From Yersinia hibernica (lineage in GTDB: Bacteria; Pseudomonadota; Gammaproteobacteria; Enterobacterales; Enterobacteriaceae), in NCBI RefSeq assembly GCF_004124235.1, contig NZ_CP032487.1, positions 4,588,001 to 4,652,000 of the forward strand: a stretch of DNA of 64,000 bases, in the 5' to 3' direction. The notes beneath the pieces are model-generated. The model did no database searches. It had not been told where the DNA came from and saw only the letters and a program-made list of their open reading frames with translations. Made by a program: the position numbers and the translations under genes. Below are positions 46,101 through 56,440 of the stretch, piece after piece; within the stretch, counting starts at the first letter, position 1, and the number at the start of each line of letters is the position of its first letter.

Positions 46101-47420
46101 ATGCAATCTTATTTTGATGAATTAGAACAAGTGCGTTACGAGGGCAGCCAGAGCACTAACCCACTGGCATTTCATCACTACAATCCGGATGAAATTATCC
46201 TTGGTAAGCGCATGGCCGACCATTTACGGTTCGCCGCCTGTTACTGGCATACATTCTGCTGGGGTGGCGCGGATATGTTTGGCAGCAATGCCTTTGAGCG
46301 CCCATGGCAACAATCGGGAGACGCGCTGGCTCTAGCAAAACGCAAAGCCGATGTTGCTTTTGAATTCTTTCATAAACTGAATGTGCCTTATTACTGCTTC
46401 CATGATGTGGATGTATCGCCAGAGGGCGCATCTCTTAAAGAATATCTGAATAACTTCGCAGTAATGACCGATGTATTGGCTGAGAAGCAAGAGAGCAGCG
46501 GGGTGAAATTACTCTGGGGCACAGCCAACTGCTTCACCCACCCGCGCTACGGCGCTGGGGCCGCGACAAACCCCGACCCAGAAGTCTTTAGCTGGGCTGC
46601 TACCCAAGTCTTTACCGCCATGAATGCCACCCAAAAACTGGGTGGCGAAAACTATGTTTTATGGGGTGGACGCGAGGGTTACGAAACACTGTTAAATACA
46701 GACTTGCGACAAGAACGTGAGCAAATTGGCCGCTTTATGCAAATGGTGGTCGAACATAAGCACAAAACCGGTTTCCAGGGCACCTTGTTAATCGAGCCAA
46801 AACCACAAGAACCGACCAAACATCAGTATGATTATGATGTGGCAACTGTTTATGGTTTCCTCAAGCAATTTGGGCTGGAAAAAGAGATTAAAGTTAACAT
46901 TGAAGCCAACCATGCCACTTTGGCTGGTCACTCTTTCCACCATGAGATTGCCAGTGCCATTGCATTGGGCATTTTTGGCTCAGTGGATGCAAACCGTGGT
47001 GACCCGCAGCTGGGTTGGGATACAGATCAGTTCCCAAACAGTGTCGAAGAGAATGCACTGGTCATGTTCGAAATTCTTAAAGCGGGTGGTTTTACGACCG
47101 GAGGCCTGAATTTTGATGCCAAAGTACGCCGCCAAAGCACAGATAAATATGACTTGTTCTACGGCCATATCGGCGCAATGGATACCATGGCATTGGCACT
47201 GAAAATTGCCGCGAAAATGATTGAAGATGGTCAATTAGATCAGCAAGTTGCTAAACGTTATGCCGGTTGGAATACCGAGCTCGGGCAGCAGATCCTAAAA
47301 GGAAAATTGTCATTGGAAGAGTTGGCTCGCTATGCCGGCCAACATAATCTGAACCCTCGCCACCACAGCGGGCATCAAGAGCAGCTGGAAAATCTGGTTA
47401 ACCGCTATATCTTCGGCTGA
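46101..47420 (+). CDS. xylA: xylose isomerase XylA
   Basis: Converts D-xylose to D-xylulose in the cytoplasm; TIM-barrel metalloenzyme, 439 residues. The catalytic His-Asp pair is in [13 protein letters not shown] (about 101-104), metal ligands in [17 protein letters not shown] and [16 protein letters not shown], and [20 protein letters not shown] is intact. Length and motifs match the class II enzymes of enterobacteria. Confidence 0.96.
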   Translation: MQSYFDELEQVRYEGSQSTNPLAFHHYNPDEIILGKRMADHLRFAACYWHTFCWGGADMFGSNAFERPWQQSGDALALAKRKADVAFEFFHKLNVPYYCFHDVDVSPEGASLKEYLNNFAVMTDVLAEKQESSGVKLLWGTANCFTHPRYGAGAATNPDPEVFSWAATQVFTAMNATQKLGGENYVLWGGREGYETLLNTDLRQEREQIGRFMQMVVEHKHKTGFQGTLLIEPKPQEPTKHQYDYDVATVYGFLKQFGLEKEIKVNIEANHATLAGHSFHHEIASAIALGIFGSVDANRGDPQLGWDTDQFPNSVEENALVMFEILKAGGFTTGGLNFDAKVRRQSTDKYDLFYGHIGAMDTMALALKIAAKMIEDGQLDQQVAKRYAGWNTELGQQILKGKLSLEELARYAGQHNLNPRHHSGHQEQLENLVNRYIFG

Positions 47421-47491
47421 TAAATTTATCTATGTGATACCTGCGGCGAATAGGTAAATATTTATCTCAAGATATTGAATATACGGGAAAA

Positions 47492-47542
47492 TGTACCGAA
47501 TGGGTCATAACGGCGTGAGCCGTCGCAGTGCCTATCGGTACA
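47492..47542 (+). other. nested hairpin between xylA and xylB
   Basis: Outer arms TGTACCGA / TCGGTACA and an inner ACGGC-GTGA-GCCGT stem in the 178-bp gap. No T-run follows. It could set the relative amounts of the two enzymes, or be a degenerate repeat element. Confidence 0.5.
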
Positions 47543-47598
47543 GCCGCCCCGTCAGTCGCTGCACGCTAAAATAGCCTAATAAATTATGAGGAACACAC

Positions 47599-49053
47599 AT
47601 GTACCTTGGCATCGATCTAGGCACCTCCGGCGTTAAAGCCATTCTCCTGGCCGAAAACGGGCAAGTCATTGCCAGCCAAGGTGCAGCATTATCTGTCTCT
47701 CGCCCACATCCTTTATGGTCTGAGCAAAACCCGGCCGATTGGTGGCAAGCCACGGATGAAGCAATGCAAGCATTAGCCGCAGACCATGATTTGCAGCAGG
47801 TCAAAGCACTCGGGCTGACGGGCCAAATGCACGGCGCAACCTTACTGGATAAACAACATAAGGTGCTGCGCCCGGCCATTTTATGGAATGATGGCCGCAG
47901 TTTTTCCCAGTGTCAGGCGCTAGAAAAGGCGGTGCCGGAATCTCGCCAGATTACCGGCAATCTGATGATGCCGGGTTTTACTGCGCCGAAGCTGAAATGG
48001 TTGGCAGAACATGAGCCAGATATTTTCAATCGCATTGATAAAGTGCTGTTACCAAAAGATTATTTGCGTTTTCTAATCAGTGGTGACTTTGCCAGTGATA
48101 TGTCTGATGCCGCCGGAACAATGTGGCTCGATGTGGCAAAACGCAACTGGAGCGATGAAATGCTGGCGGCTTGCGGCCTCAATCGCCAGCACATGCCCGC
48201 ACTATTTGAAGGCAGCCAGATAACCGGCTATGTCAGTGCTGATATCGCCCAGCGCTGGGGGATCAATTCTGTGCCCGTCATTGCGGGCGGTGGTGATAAT
48301 GCCGCCGGTGCCATCGGCGTTGGTCTATATCAAGCCGGGCAAGCGATGTTATCGCTGGGTACCTCTGGCGTCTATTTTGCGGTCAGTGATGGCTTCCTAA
48401 GTAACCCCGCCAGTGCAGTACACAGTTTTTGCCATGCTTTGCCCAATACTTGGCACTTAATGTCAGTGATGTTGAGCGCAGCATCTTGTCTTGATTGGGC
48501 TTGCCAACTCACCGGCACTGAGAGTGTTCCAACCCTGATTAGCGCAGTGGAAAATACGCCGCCAGCGGATACGCCAGTGTGGTTCCTGCCCTATCTTTCC
48601 GGTGAACGCACGCCGCATAATAATCCGAATGCTAAAGGGGCTTTCTGGGGCTTTACTCACCAACATGGCCCAACGGATTTAGCCCGGGCGGTATTGGAGG
48701 GGGTCGGGTTTGCCTTAGCCGACGGGATGGATGCCCTGCATGCCAGTGGGTTGCAGCCTAAATCAGTGACATTAATTGGCGGTGGCGCGCGCAGTGCTTA
48801 TTGGCGACAAATGTTGGCGGATATTAGTGGCCAGACTTTAGAATATCGAACTGGAGGTGATGTTGGGCCTGCATTGGGTGCCGCCCGGTTAGCGCAAATT
48901 GCCCTCAATCCTGGCGTCCCATTAGCCGATTTATTACCTGCACTGCCATTGGAACAAACTCATTTGCCAGATGCACAGCGCCATCAGGATTATGCGGCGC
49001 GTCGGATTATCTTCAAAAAACTTTATCGGCAATTACTGCCATTATGTGAATAA
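47599..49053 (+). CDS. xylB: xylulokinase XylB
   Basis: FGGY-family kinase making xylulose-5-phosphate for the pentose phosphate pathway, 484 residues. N-terminal phosphate loop MYLGIDLGTSGVKAILLA, substrate segment GQMHGATLLD, catalytic Asp in GGGDNAAGAIG, and the C-terminal FGGY-type LIGGGARSAYWRQMLADI. The ribosome site is GAGGA eight bases before the ATG. Confidence 0.95.
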   Translation: MYLGIDLGTSGVKAILLAENGQVIASQGAALSVSRPHPLWSEQNPADWWQATDEAMQALAADHDLQQVKALGLTGQMHGATLLDKQHKVLRPAILWNDGRSFSQCQALEKAVPESRQITGNLMMPGFTAPKLKWLAEHEPDIFNRIDKVLLPKDYLRFLISGDFASDMSDAAGTMWLDVAKRNWSDEMLAACGLNRQHMPALFEGSQITGYVSADIAQRWGINSVPVIAGGGDNAAGAIGVGLYQAGQAMLSLGTSGVYFAVSDGFLSNPASAVHSFCHALPNTWHLMSVMLSAASCLDWACQLTGTESVPTLISAVENTPPADTPVWFLPYLSGERTPHNNPNAKGAFWGFTHQHGPTDLARAVLEGVGFALADGMDALHASGLQPKSVTLIGGGARSAYWRQMLADISGQTLEYRTGGDVGPALGAARLAQIALNPGVPLADLLPALPLEQTHLPDAQRHQDYAARRIIFKKLYRQLLPLCE

Positions 49054-49083
49054 GCTAAAATGCACCGCAGGCTGTGGAGAAGA

Positions 49084-49848
49084 TTAACTTTTTTTTGCAG
49101 CCTGGATTTGGCAATGGCCAGTTGAGCAATTAACCCGGCGAATAATCATCTGACCAAAATCATCCATATAACCGATGCTATAGTGCTTGCCATTATATCC
49201 GGGCGTATTAACTGACTCAGTGCCAAACGGTGCAATCATAACACTATCAAAACCGGGGAAATTACCGCGATTATCCCGGTTTAAATGTCCTAATGTGACG
49301 TAATATGGTGTAGGGTTATGAATATCAAGCACTTCGCCTTGTGGAGTGAACTGTAATTTCTCCTGCCAAGCATCCTTGTAATCCGCTTTAATCGACGCCG
49401 GCCGATAAAATAACTTTATTTTACTTTGAATGGCAATTTGTACCGCATCAGCCATTGCATTTTTTGGCGGTATTTCGCGCACATTAAAATAGAATAAAGT
49501 CTCACGGTCAGTGGCTAATTGCTCAATATTCGGTAACGAGATGATGCGCACCACACTTTCCTGGCCCGCATCAATCCGCTTTATTGGCGGCAAGACAGAC
49601 AATGGGCCATCCACTTTTTGCCCGGCTATATTCTCCAACCAGGATTGCGTCAAATAGGGTAATTTCTCACTTGTATTTTGCAGAGTGACACTGACGGAGG
49701 TGTCGGTGCTATTGAAAATAATCCGCGTTCTGTCCAAATTTATTGCCGCCTCACTCACCATCGTGGCAATCAGCAGTATTATCCCCATTAGGATTTTATT
49801 TAACTGATGATTTCTCCTGATTAGCATCGTGTTATTAAGGCTTTTCAT
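49084..49848 (-). CDS. orphan periplasmic fimbrial chaperone (PapD-like)
   Basis: Chaperone of the chaperone-usher kind, 254 residues from the ATG at 49848 or about 246 from the ATG at codon 8. Signal segment (about 17-35, ending SEA), an immunoglobulin-like domain with LDRTRIIFNSTDTSVSVTLQ (conserved Arg) and LFYFNVREIPPK, and the Lys in SKIKLFYRPA. No usher or pilin gene adjoins it. It is convergent with xylB. Either a remnant of a fimbrial operon or a chaperone acting with subunits coded elsewhere. Confidence 0.82.
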   Translation of the reverse strand: MKSLNNTMLIRRNHQLNKILMGIILLIATMVSEAAINLDRTRIIFNSTDTSVSVTLQNTSEKLPYLTQSWLENIAGQKVDGPLSVLPPIKRIDAGQESVVRIISLPNIEQLATDRETLFYFNVREIPPKNAMADAVQIAIQSKIKLFYRPASIKADYKDAWQEKLQFTPQGEVLDIHNPTPYYVTLGHLNRDNRGNFPGFDSVMIAPFGTESVNTPGYNGKHYSIGYMDDFGQMIIRRVNCSTGHCQIQAAKKS

Positions 49849-50080
49849 GGTTTATTCCATTCCCATTGATATCGTCATGCGGTGAATAATGTCTTTTCTT
49901 AATAAGTGTTTTCGGCCGTGAAACTGTTTTAATGAATCTATTTTCCCATTCACTTTTTAAGCTCAGTATTGAAGCTAATAATCTAGTCCCTTTTACTCCC
50001 TATGATGGCCGGATTTGGCATTCCATTCAGGACAAAACCCGCAGATGATGGAAGCATACCCACACGGCGGAGGGCCGGAA

Positions 50081-51112
50081 ATGACAAACAGCGCATTACT
50101 GATAATTGACGTCCAACAGTCTTTTGAACATAAATCTTTTTGGCAGCCACAAGATATTCCCGCATTTGCGGCGGCGCTGAACCAACTTATTGTGGGCTGT
50201 AAACAGCGGGGAGTGGCGCTGGTAGATGTCTTCCATGTAGCACCCGAAGGCCCATTTTCACTGGCTTCCGGCTATGTTAAGCCCATGTCACTGGTTTCCC
50301 ATCAAGCGGATGTGACGGTGCAAAAGCGGGTACATAATGCGCTGACAGATTCAGGGCTGGACCAATGGCTGAGAGAGCGCCAGATAAATCATCTGATTAT
50401 TGCGGGAATGCGCACAGAACAATGTTGTGAGACGACAGCGCGGGTGGCGTCAGATTTGGGTTATCAAGTCACTTTTGTCACCCAGGCCACACTGACATTT
50501 CCGATGACTCAGCCCAATGGCGTACTCCTGAGCAGTGCAGAATTAAAGTTACGGACAGAAACCGTGCTCGCCGACCGGTTTGCGACCATTCATACCGTGG
50601 CACAAACACTGGCAGCACTGGATTCACAACCGCCAGCAGCAATCTTCGCTGAAAAAACAGCACATTGGCAGCCGCAACCTTATTTGCCACGGGTTATCAC
50701 CCCCGCCGGCATTAGAAATCTTAATCACTGGCAGCTGAAATGCTATGTGATTCGTTATTCACAAGCTCAGGGGGCGGCGCCCGATTATGCCCCAGCTTAT
50801 CAACTCGTGGGGCAGTGGCTACCTCATGATGCAGAAACTGTCGATCGCCCCGGCGTAGGTTTTGTGATTGAGCATCAGGGAAAAACCCTGAATTATCTGA
50901 TTGTTGGGTGGTGGGATAACGAAAACGAATTGCGCGTGAAAGTCTGGGTACAGCAGCAGGGAGTCTGGCGTGCGGCGCGTGATGAATCTTTCTGCGTGTG
51001 GGATTTACAGGTAATGGCCTTTGAGCGCAATGCTTTTGTTGATACTTTGCTACAGCATACTCCGGATATTCCGGCTTATATGAACCGTTATCTGACGGTA
51101 ACTGTGGACTAA
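50081..51112 (+). CDS. isochorismatase-fold hydrolase with extra C-terminal domain
   Basis: Protein of 343 residues from the ATG at 50081 (MTNSALLIIDVQQSFEHKSF); GGAGGG lies upstream. Residues 1-190 form a cysteine-hydrolase/isochorismatase domain with Asp in IIDVQQS, Lys in VQKRVHNAL and the nucleophile in MRTEQCCETTA. Residues about 200-343 form a second domain (HWQLKCYVIRYSQ, GVGFVIEHQGKTLNYLIVGW, WVQQQGVW) that I cannot name. Its stop is 2 bp before a GlxA-like regulator, so the two form an operon. Substrate unknown. Confidence 0.78.
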   Translation: MTNSALLIIDVQQSFEHKSFWQPQDIPAFAAALNQLIVGCKQRGVALVDVFHVAPEGPFSLASGYVKPMSLVSHQADVTVQKRVHNALTDSGLDQWLRERQINHLIIAGMRTEQCCETTARVASDLGYQVTFVTQATLTFPMTQPNGVLLSSAELKLRTETVLADRFATIHTVAQTLAALDSQPPAAIFAEKTAHWQPQPYLPRVITPAGIRNLNHWQLKCYVIRYSQAQGAAPDYAPAYQLVGQWLPHDAETVDRPGVGFVIEHQGKTLNYLIVGWWDNENELRVKVWVQQQGVWRAARDESFCVWDLQVMAFERNAFVDTLLQHTPDIPAYMNRYLTVTVD

Positions 51113-51114
51113 CT

Positions 51115-52041
51115 ATGCAACGAAATGTCTATTTTCTCTTGCTGCCCGGCGTGCTGTCGCTGGATTTAACTGGCCCCGCTGAAACATTGCGCTTGGCGGG
51201 GTCATTTAACCTTTGCTATATCAGCCCATTGCCTGAGGTGATGTCTTCCACCGAAATGATGCTGGGCCAGTTGCAGCCGCTCCCCGAGAACTTACCGCCA
51301 GGTAGCTTACTGGTTGTTCCTGGTGTGAGCGATTCGCGCCACTACTTTGCGACAGAAACCGCCGCAATAGCCCGCCAGTGGTTACAGCAGCAGAAAACCG
51401 CCATTGCCGAGCAAAAAACCATATTGGTTTGCGTCTGTTCTGGAGCATTGTTGGCGGCCCAAGCAGGGCTACTGGATGGCTATCAATGCACAACTCATCA
51501 TCATGTTCTTGAGCGATTGCGCCAACAAGCTCCAGCGGCGCAAACCAAAGAAAATCGTATTTTTGTTGAAGATCGCGGGGTATATACCAGTGCCGGAATT
51601 ACTGCCGGTATTGACCTATCCTTACATCTGATTAGCCGTTTTTGTAGCCCGCAAACTGCGCTAGAAGTGGCGCGCGAGATGGTGGTTTATTTCCGCCGTT
51701 CTGGCGATGACCCGCAACTTTCGCCATGGCTGCGCTACCGCAACCATCTCCACCCCGCAGTGCATCGGGCGCAGGATGTCATGTCCGCCGAACCACAAGC
51801 TGAGTGGTCGCTGCTCCAAGTCGCGCAGAAAGCCCATGTGAGTAGCCGCCATTTAACCCGCTTATTTCGCGAACATGTCGGGATAAGTGTGCGCGAATTT
51901 CATGAACAGTTGCGGGTCGCCGTGGCAGAAGTTCGTCTGCAACAAGGGTTTACTCTGGAGAAAGCGGCACTGGCGGCCGGATTTTCCTCCAGCCGCCAGC
52001 TGCGGCGCGCACAACACCGCGGAAAAATAGTGGCTAACTGA
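51115..52041 (+). CDS. GlxA-like AraC-family regulator with DJ-1/PfpI domain
   Basis: Transcription regulator of 308 residues. The N-terminal class I glutamine-amidotransferase-like domain (VYFLLLPGVLSLDLTGPAET; nucleophile-elbow-like VCVCSGALLAAQAG) is followed by an AraC helix-turn-helix with LLQVAQKAHVSSRHLTRLFR and LEKAALAAGFSSSRQLRRA. Proteins of this design often regulate a neighbouring hydrolase or amidase gene, here the isochorismatase-like one. The 3' end overlaps the convergent wecH by 8 bp. Confidence 0.88.
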   Translation: MQRNVYFLLLPGVLSLDLTGPAETLRLAGSFNLCYISPLPEVMSSTEMMLGQLQPLPENLPPGSLLVVPGVSDSRHYFATETAAIARQWLQQQKTAIAEQKTILVCVCSGALLAAQAGLLDGYQCTTHHHVLERLRQQAPAAQTKENRIFVEDRGVYTSAGITAGIDLSLHLISRFCSPQTALEVAREMVVYFRRSGDDPQLSPWLRYRNHLHPAVHRAQDVMSAEPQAEWSLLQVAQKAHVSSRHLTRLFREHVGISVREFHEQLRVAVAEVRLQQGFTLEKAALAAGFSSSRQLRRAQHRGKIVAN

Positions 52042-53026
52042 CTAACCGCCGCCGATCAATACGCTGCAATCCCATCGACAATAACGTGCTCAAAGTTAAG
52101 GCCAGCGCGAAGACATAGAAAATATCCAGTACCGGATACCCCGTAAAATCATAATGATGAGTGCGGATAAAATGAATAATCAGTGCATGGAAACCATAAA
52201 TAGCCAGCGAATGCCCAGCAAGCCAACTCAACCAGCCAATCGGCTGATTCAGACAATTTTTAAACCACACCAGCAGAGATACCGCCGCCATAAAGACCAA
52301 TGGGCCACAGTACATATAGAATGTATCCGCGAAACTGCCATTAATGCGCGTCTGTTTCTCGGTCGAGATGGCAATCAATATCACGCTCACGATAAACAAT
52401 AATGCCGCGCCCCAACTGATGGCGCGCCCCCGCGTCTCCAGCATGCCGATAGCCCGCCCCAACAGCGCGTACAGCAGATAATAGAAAGTATCGCCGTAGA
52501 TATAGAGATTTATTGGCAGTAACTGAAAGCCGCCGATTGAGTATTTGCTGGTCTGCGGATTGGCGACCACGGCCAGCAACAGAATCGCGACCGCCACATA
52601 GCGGCCAGATACCGGTTTGACATTAATCAGCGGTGAGACCAGATAAATCACAATAATGGCGTAGAAAAACCACAAATGATAAAACACCGGTTTTTGCAGA
52701 ATACTTTTTAGCGACGCCAAACCATTAATCGGGGTCAGGGTCGAAATGTAGATAAGCGCAATTAAACTGTAAAACAGCAGACACAACCCAATACGGGTAA
52801 AATGCTTTTGCTTGGCACTTTTTTCACCCAAAAACAGATAACCGGAGATCATAAAAAACACCGGCACACAGGCACGGGAAGCCGAATTCAGCAGGTTAGC
52901 AATATCCCAATTGACCTCCCCCACTTGCGCACCACTGGTGACATAATAGGTCGTAGCATGGATCATGACCACCATAATGCAGGCGACAGCCCGCAGATTA
53001 TCAATCCAGCCAATCTTATTGGTCAT
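52034..53026 (-). CDS. wecH: enterobacterial common antigen O-acetyltransferase WecH
   Basis: Inner-membrane acyltransferase-3 protein of 330 residues that acetylates enterobacterial common antigen. Ten or so helices; WIDNLRAVACIMVVMIHATT carries the family's catalytic His, and VPVFFMISGYLFLGEKSA, KPVFYHLWFFYAI and the end QRIDRRRLVS match E. coli WecH (YiaH). wecH is also near the xyl genes in E. coli, which supports the name. Confidence 0.9.
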   Translation of the reverse strand: MTNKIGWIDNLRAVACIMVVMIHATTYYVTSGAQVGEVNWDIANLLNSASRACVPVFFMISGYLFLGEKSAKQKHFTRIGLCLLFYSLIALIYISTLTPINGLASLKSILQKPVFYHLWFFYAIIVIYLVSPLINVKPVSGRYVAVAILLLAVVANPQTSKYSIGGFQLLPINLYIYGDTFYYLLYALLGRAIGMLETRGRAISWGAALLFIVSVILIAISTEKQTRINGSFADTFYMYCGPLVFMAAVSLLVWFKNCLNQPIGWLSWLAGHSLAIYGFHALIIHFIRTHHYDFTGYPVLDIFYVFALALTLSTLLSMGLQRIDRRRLVS

Positions 53027-53168
53027 TCATGCTCTCTATCACCGATTTGCTCAAACTATTTAGTACGCCAATAATCAAGCTGCAAACAATAACGTAAATT
53101 TGACGTATTCCCAAAGTAAATGAAACGGCATCAAGGACGAAGGGTAATTGTTGCCATAACGTTATATT

Positions 53169-53186
53169 GACGGCAAAATAGCCGTC
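53169..53186 (+). other. hairpin in the mdfA leader
   Basis: GACGGC-AAAATA-GCCGTC, a perfect 6-bp stem 71 bp before the mdfA start. The start codon itself has no evident ribosome site (AGCTTAATCT precedes it). A regulatory leader is possible. Confidence 0.35.
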
Positions 53187-53256
53187 CTGACATGCTCTGA
53201 CTGTATATCCTGCCTGAGCATTCCAATTTTTATGTTTATTATTAATAGCTTAATCT

Positions 53257-54486
53257 ATGCAAACTTCATTATCCCCCGCGACGCGTTTAGGTCGACGGGC
53301 GCTTTTATTTCCCTTGTGTTTGGTATTATTCGAATTTGCCGCCTATATCGCCAACGATATGATTCAGCCCGGAATGCTGGCCGTGGTCGCAGATTTTAAT
53401 GCCAGCATTGAGTGGGTTCCAACCTCCATGACAGCATATCTGGCTGGTGGCATGTTTCTGCAATGGCTTTTAGGGCCATTGTCGGATCGCCGTGGACGTC
53501 GCCCGGTCATGCTGGTTGGTGTCGCATTCTTTGTGGTGACGTGCCTTGCCATATTATTGGTCACCACAATTGAACAATTTATCGCCATGCGTTTCTTGCA
53601 AGGTATCGGTTTGTGCTTTATCGGCGCAGTCGGCTACGCCACTATTCAGGAATCATTTGAAGAGGCGGTGTGTATCAAAATCACCGCGTTAATGGCCAAT
53701 GTGGCATTAATTGCTCCGTTACTTGGCCCTTTGGCGGGTGCCGCCCTGATTCATGTCGCCCCATGGCAGTCCATGTTTGTAATATTTGCCGTGCTGGGGG
53801 CGATTTCATTTGTGGGCTTGTGGCGTGCCATGCCAGAAACCGCCTCACGCAAAGGAGAAAAGTTGTCGGTAGGAGCAATGTGGCACGATTATAAGCAAGT
53901 GCTCGCCAACCGCCGTTTCTTGTGCGGCTCTCTGGCTCTGGGCTTTGCCAGCTTGCCCTTACTGACATGGATTGCCCAATCTCCGGTGATTCTCATCAGC
54001 GGTGAGCAGCTCTCAACTGTGGAATACGGTGTCTTGCAGGTTCCGATTTTCGGGGCGCTGATTATCGGTAACCTGACACTGGCGAAATTGAGCGGTAAAA
54101 CCAGTATTCCGCAACTTATCCGCTATGGTGCTGGCCCGATGATTATTGGCCTGATGATTGCGGCGGGCTCAACCCTCTATTCATCCCATGCTTATTTGTG
54201 GATGACCGCGGGCCTGAGCCTCTATGCCTTTGGTATCGGCCTGGCGAATGCCGGTTTAGTGCGGCTGACGCTATTTTCCAGTGATATCAGCAAAGGGACG
54301 GTATCAGCCGCCATGGGGATGATCAATATGATGGTCTTCACCTTGGGCATTGAGTTTGCCAAAGTGGCCTATCTGTGGGGCAACAGCGGCATTTTCAATC
54401 TGTTCAACTTAATCAGTGGGTTACTGTGGCTGGCTTTAGTCATGATTTTTATCCGCCGCCAACCAGACTCATTGGTTGCAGAGTAA
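53257..54486 (+). CDS. mdfA: multidrug efflux protein MdfA
   Basis: Proton-coupled multidrug antiporter of the DHA1 major facilitator group, 409 residues, 12 helices. The membrane-embedded residues that define MdfA are present: Glu26 and Asp34 ([14 protein letters not shown]). [20 protein letters not shown] (motif A), [20 protein letters not shown] (motif C) and the C-terminal [20 protein letters not shown] are close to the E. coli protein. A single-gene unit. Confidence 0.93.
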   Translation: MQTSLSPATRLGRRALLFPLCLVLFEFAAYIANDMIQPGMLAVVADFNASIEWVPTSMTAYLAGGMFLQWLLGPLSDRRGRRPVMLVGVAFFVVTCLAILLVTTIEQFIAMRFLQGIGLCFIGAVGYATIQESFEEAVCIKITALMANVALIAPLLGPLAGAALIHVAPWQSMFVIFAVLGAISFVGLWRAMPETASRKGEKLSVGAMWHDYKQVLANRRFLCGSLALGFASLPLLTWIAQSPVILISGEQLSTVEYGVLQVPIFGALIIGNLTLAKLSGKTSIPQLIRYGAGPMIIGLMIAAGSTLYSSHAYLWMTAGLSLYAFGIGLANAGLVRLTLFSSDISKGTVSAAMGMINMMVFTLGIEFAKVAYLWGNSGIFNLFNLISGLLWLALVMIFIRRQPDSLVAE

Positions 54487-54550
54487 TTTTGCCGCAGGCG
54501 TGCCACTTAATCGCTGTTCAACAGATTTAATGCACGCCTCGCTCAGAGGC

Positions 54551-56440
54551 TCAATTCACAGAAGAAAACAATCCGCGGTCGCGTAATAGATGGTCATTGC
54601 CCCGACGACGGGTGAAGCCGCTGCGGTCGAAAAACTCCAGGATTTGAATCGCCAGCTTGCGGCCTATCCCCAGCCTATCGCGGAAATCTGTGGTGCTGGC
54701 GCTACCTTGGCTGGCATCCAATTCACGAATCAAATCAGCAAACTGCTCAATACGCTGACTCAGATAATAGCGATCCGCGACAATGGCGGTGATGTAGCCC
54801 AGTTGCGCAGCTTTGCGTAGCAGAGCGCGCACCTCACTTTCATCCCTTCCCAGCTCGGTGGCTAAATCCCGCACCCACCATGGAGCATCAGCAAAATAGG
54901 GAGCCACTTGCTGCCATAGCGCCTGTTCTTGCTCAGTAAACCCCAGCCCATGCTCTGGTAAATGTAACCAGCCGCGCGTGTTTTTTAATGCGCCCTGGGC
55001 CAGCATATTGTCAATCAAACGAAACACCAGCGCTTCGTCCAATGTCGGCAATGCCATGCGCCGCAAACGTGCCCGCCCTAACCCTAGCTGGTCACTATAC
55101 TGTTGATGATAAAGACATAAAACATGCAATAAGGTTTGTTGTGCTTGCTGGGCATGCGGGCTAGACAATGCAATATCGCCAGCAACAACACAGTCAGTAC
55201 CCGCCAATAATGTTGCCATATCATGGCTGTTAAGCTGACGCGCCCAACTGAACTTGCCCACAGAAACCGGGCCTTGCGCCAAATGCAATGCCAGCACTGC
55301 GCGGTCTGTTGTGGCCTGCGCCAATGCAGTTAACCAGGCTAAAAATGCTGGTTGCCGTTTACCGCGTTTGGGCGCAGCCAGATGAATGACTCGCGCCCCG
55401 CCCAATGTCTTCTTCGCAGCAATATCCCGCAGGATAAGACTATCATTCTCAACCAGCCACAGAGGGGTATCCAGCAATAGCTCGGCCAGTATTACTGGGT
55501 TCTTAGCATCAGGTTGAGGATTGTTGAGCAGAGAGAAGCGCCCAGTAATATGGCTGGCGGCATGATGTAAATGCAGAGGTTGCCAGTGCTGTATGGGTTC
55601 ATCGGCATCGACGATAACCAATACCCGATCCACGGCTTCAGGTGGCTGCTGCGCCAATAGCCAATCGCCCCGACTGATTTGTTCCTTGCTGACAGCGCCG
55701 GTGATATTTAGCGCGATACGCTGACCCGCTTGCGCTTGCTGGGTATCCTGATTTTGAGCATGTATGCCCCGCACCCGCACCGGGCCGTCGCTGCCCGTGA
55801 GCCATAGGGTATCACCCACCGCCACTTTGCCCGCGAGTGCCGTGCCGGTGACCACTAAACCTGCGCCTTTCACACTGAATGCGCGGTCGACTGCCAGACG
55901 AAAACGCCGCTGCAACCGGCTATTATCTGCATCTTGCTGATTGCAGCGTGCCAGATGCGCGCGCAATTCGCGGATACCACGTTCGGCCGTCGCCGCCGTG
56001 ACAAACAGTGTGACTTGCTCGGCCTGCCAGCCTTGGGCTAACAGCTCAGCCATCACCTGCTGGCGCACCTGCGCGATACGCTCGTCATCCACTCGGTCAG
56101 CCTTGGTCAGCGCGACGGTTAATGTCGGGCGGCCCGTCAGTCGCAGAATAGCCAGATGCTCACGGGTTTGCGCCATCACACCATCATCACAGGCCACCAC
56201 CAGCAATGCATGATTGATGCCGCCCACGCCCGCCAACATATTGGCCAGAAATTTCTCATGTCCAGGAACATCAATAAACCCGATAATGTTGCCATCAGGT
56301 TGAGGCCAATAGGCATAACCCAAGTCAATAGTCATACCGCGCTGTTTTTCTTCCGGCAAGCGGTCGGCATTAACGCCGGTAAGCGCCTGTAAAAGCGTGG
56401 TTTTACCGTGGTCAACATGACCCGCAGTTGCAATAATCAT
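54551..56440 (-). CDS. selB: selenocysteine-specific elongation factor SelB
   Basis: Delivers Sec-tRNA to UGA codons marked by a SECIS hairpin. 629 residues from the ATG at 56440, which overlaps the selA stop as ATGA; the frame extends further up inside selA. The EF-Tu-like GTPase has GHVDHGKT (about 7-14), the switch segment [19 protein letters not shown] and TKAD; beta-barrel domains and C-terminal winged helices (about 430-629) bind SECIS RNA. Works with selA, selC and fdoG in this window. Confidence 0.95.
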   Translation of the reverse strand: MIIATAGHVDHGKTTLLQALTGVNADRLPEEKQRGMTIDLGYAYWPQPDGNIIGFIDVPGHEKFLANMLAGVGGINHALLVVACDDGVMAQTREHLAILRLTGRPTLTVALTKADRVDDERIAQVRQQVMAELLAQGWQAEQVTLFVTAATAERGIRELRAHLARCNQQDADNSRLQRRFRLAVDRAFSVKGAGLVVTGTALAGKVAVGDTLWLTGSDGPVRVRGIHAQNQDTQQAQAGQRIALNITGAVSKEQISRGDWLLAQQPPEAVDRVLVIVDADEPIQHWQPLHLHHAASHITGRFSLLNNPQPDAKNPVILAELLLDTPLWLVENDSLILRDIAAKKTLGGARVIHLAAPKRGKRQPAFLAWLTALAQATTDRAVLALHLAQGPVSVGKFSWARQLNSHDMATLLAGTDCVVAGDIALSSPHAQQAQQTLLHVLCLYHQQYSDQLGLGRARLRRMALPTLDEALVFRLIDNMLAQGALKNTRGWLHLPEHGLGFTEQEQALWQQVAPYFADAPWWVRDLATELGRDESEVRALLRKAAQLGYITAIVADRYYLSQRIEQFADLIRELDASQGSASTTDFRDRLGIGRKLAIQILEFFDRSGFTRRRGNDHLLRDRGLFSSVN

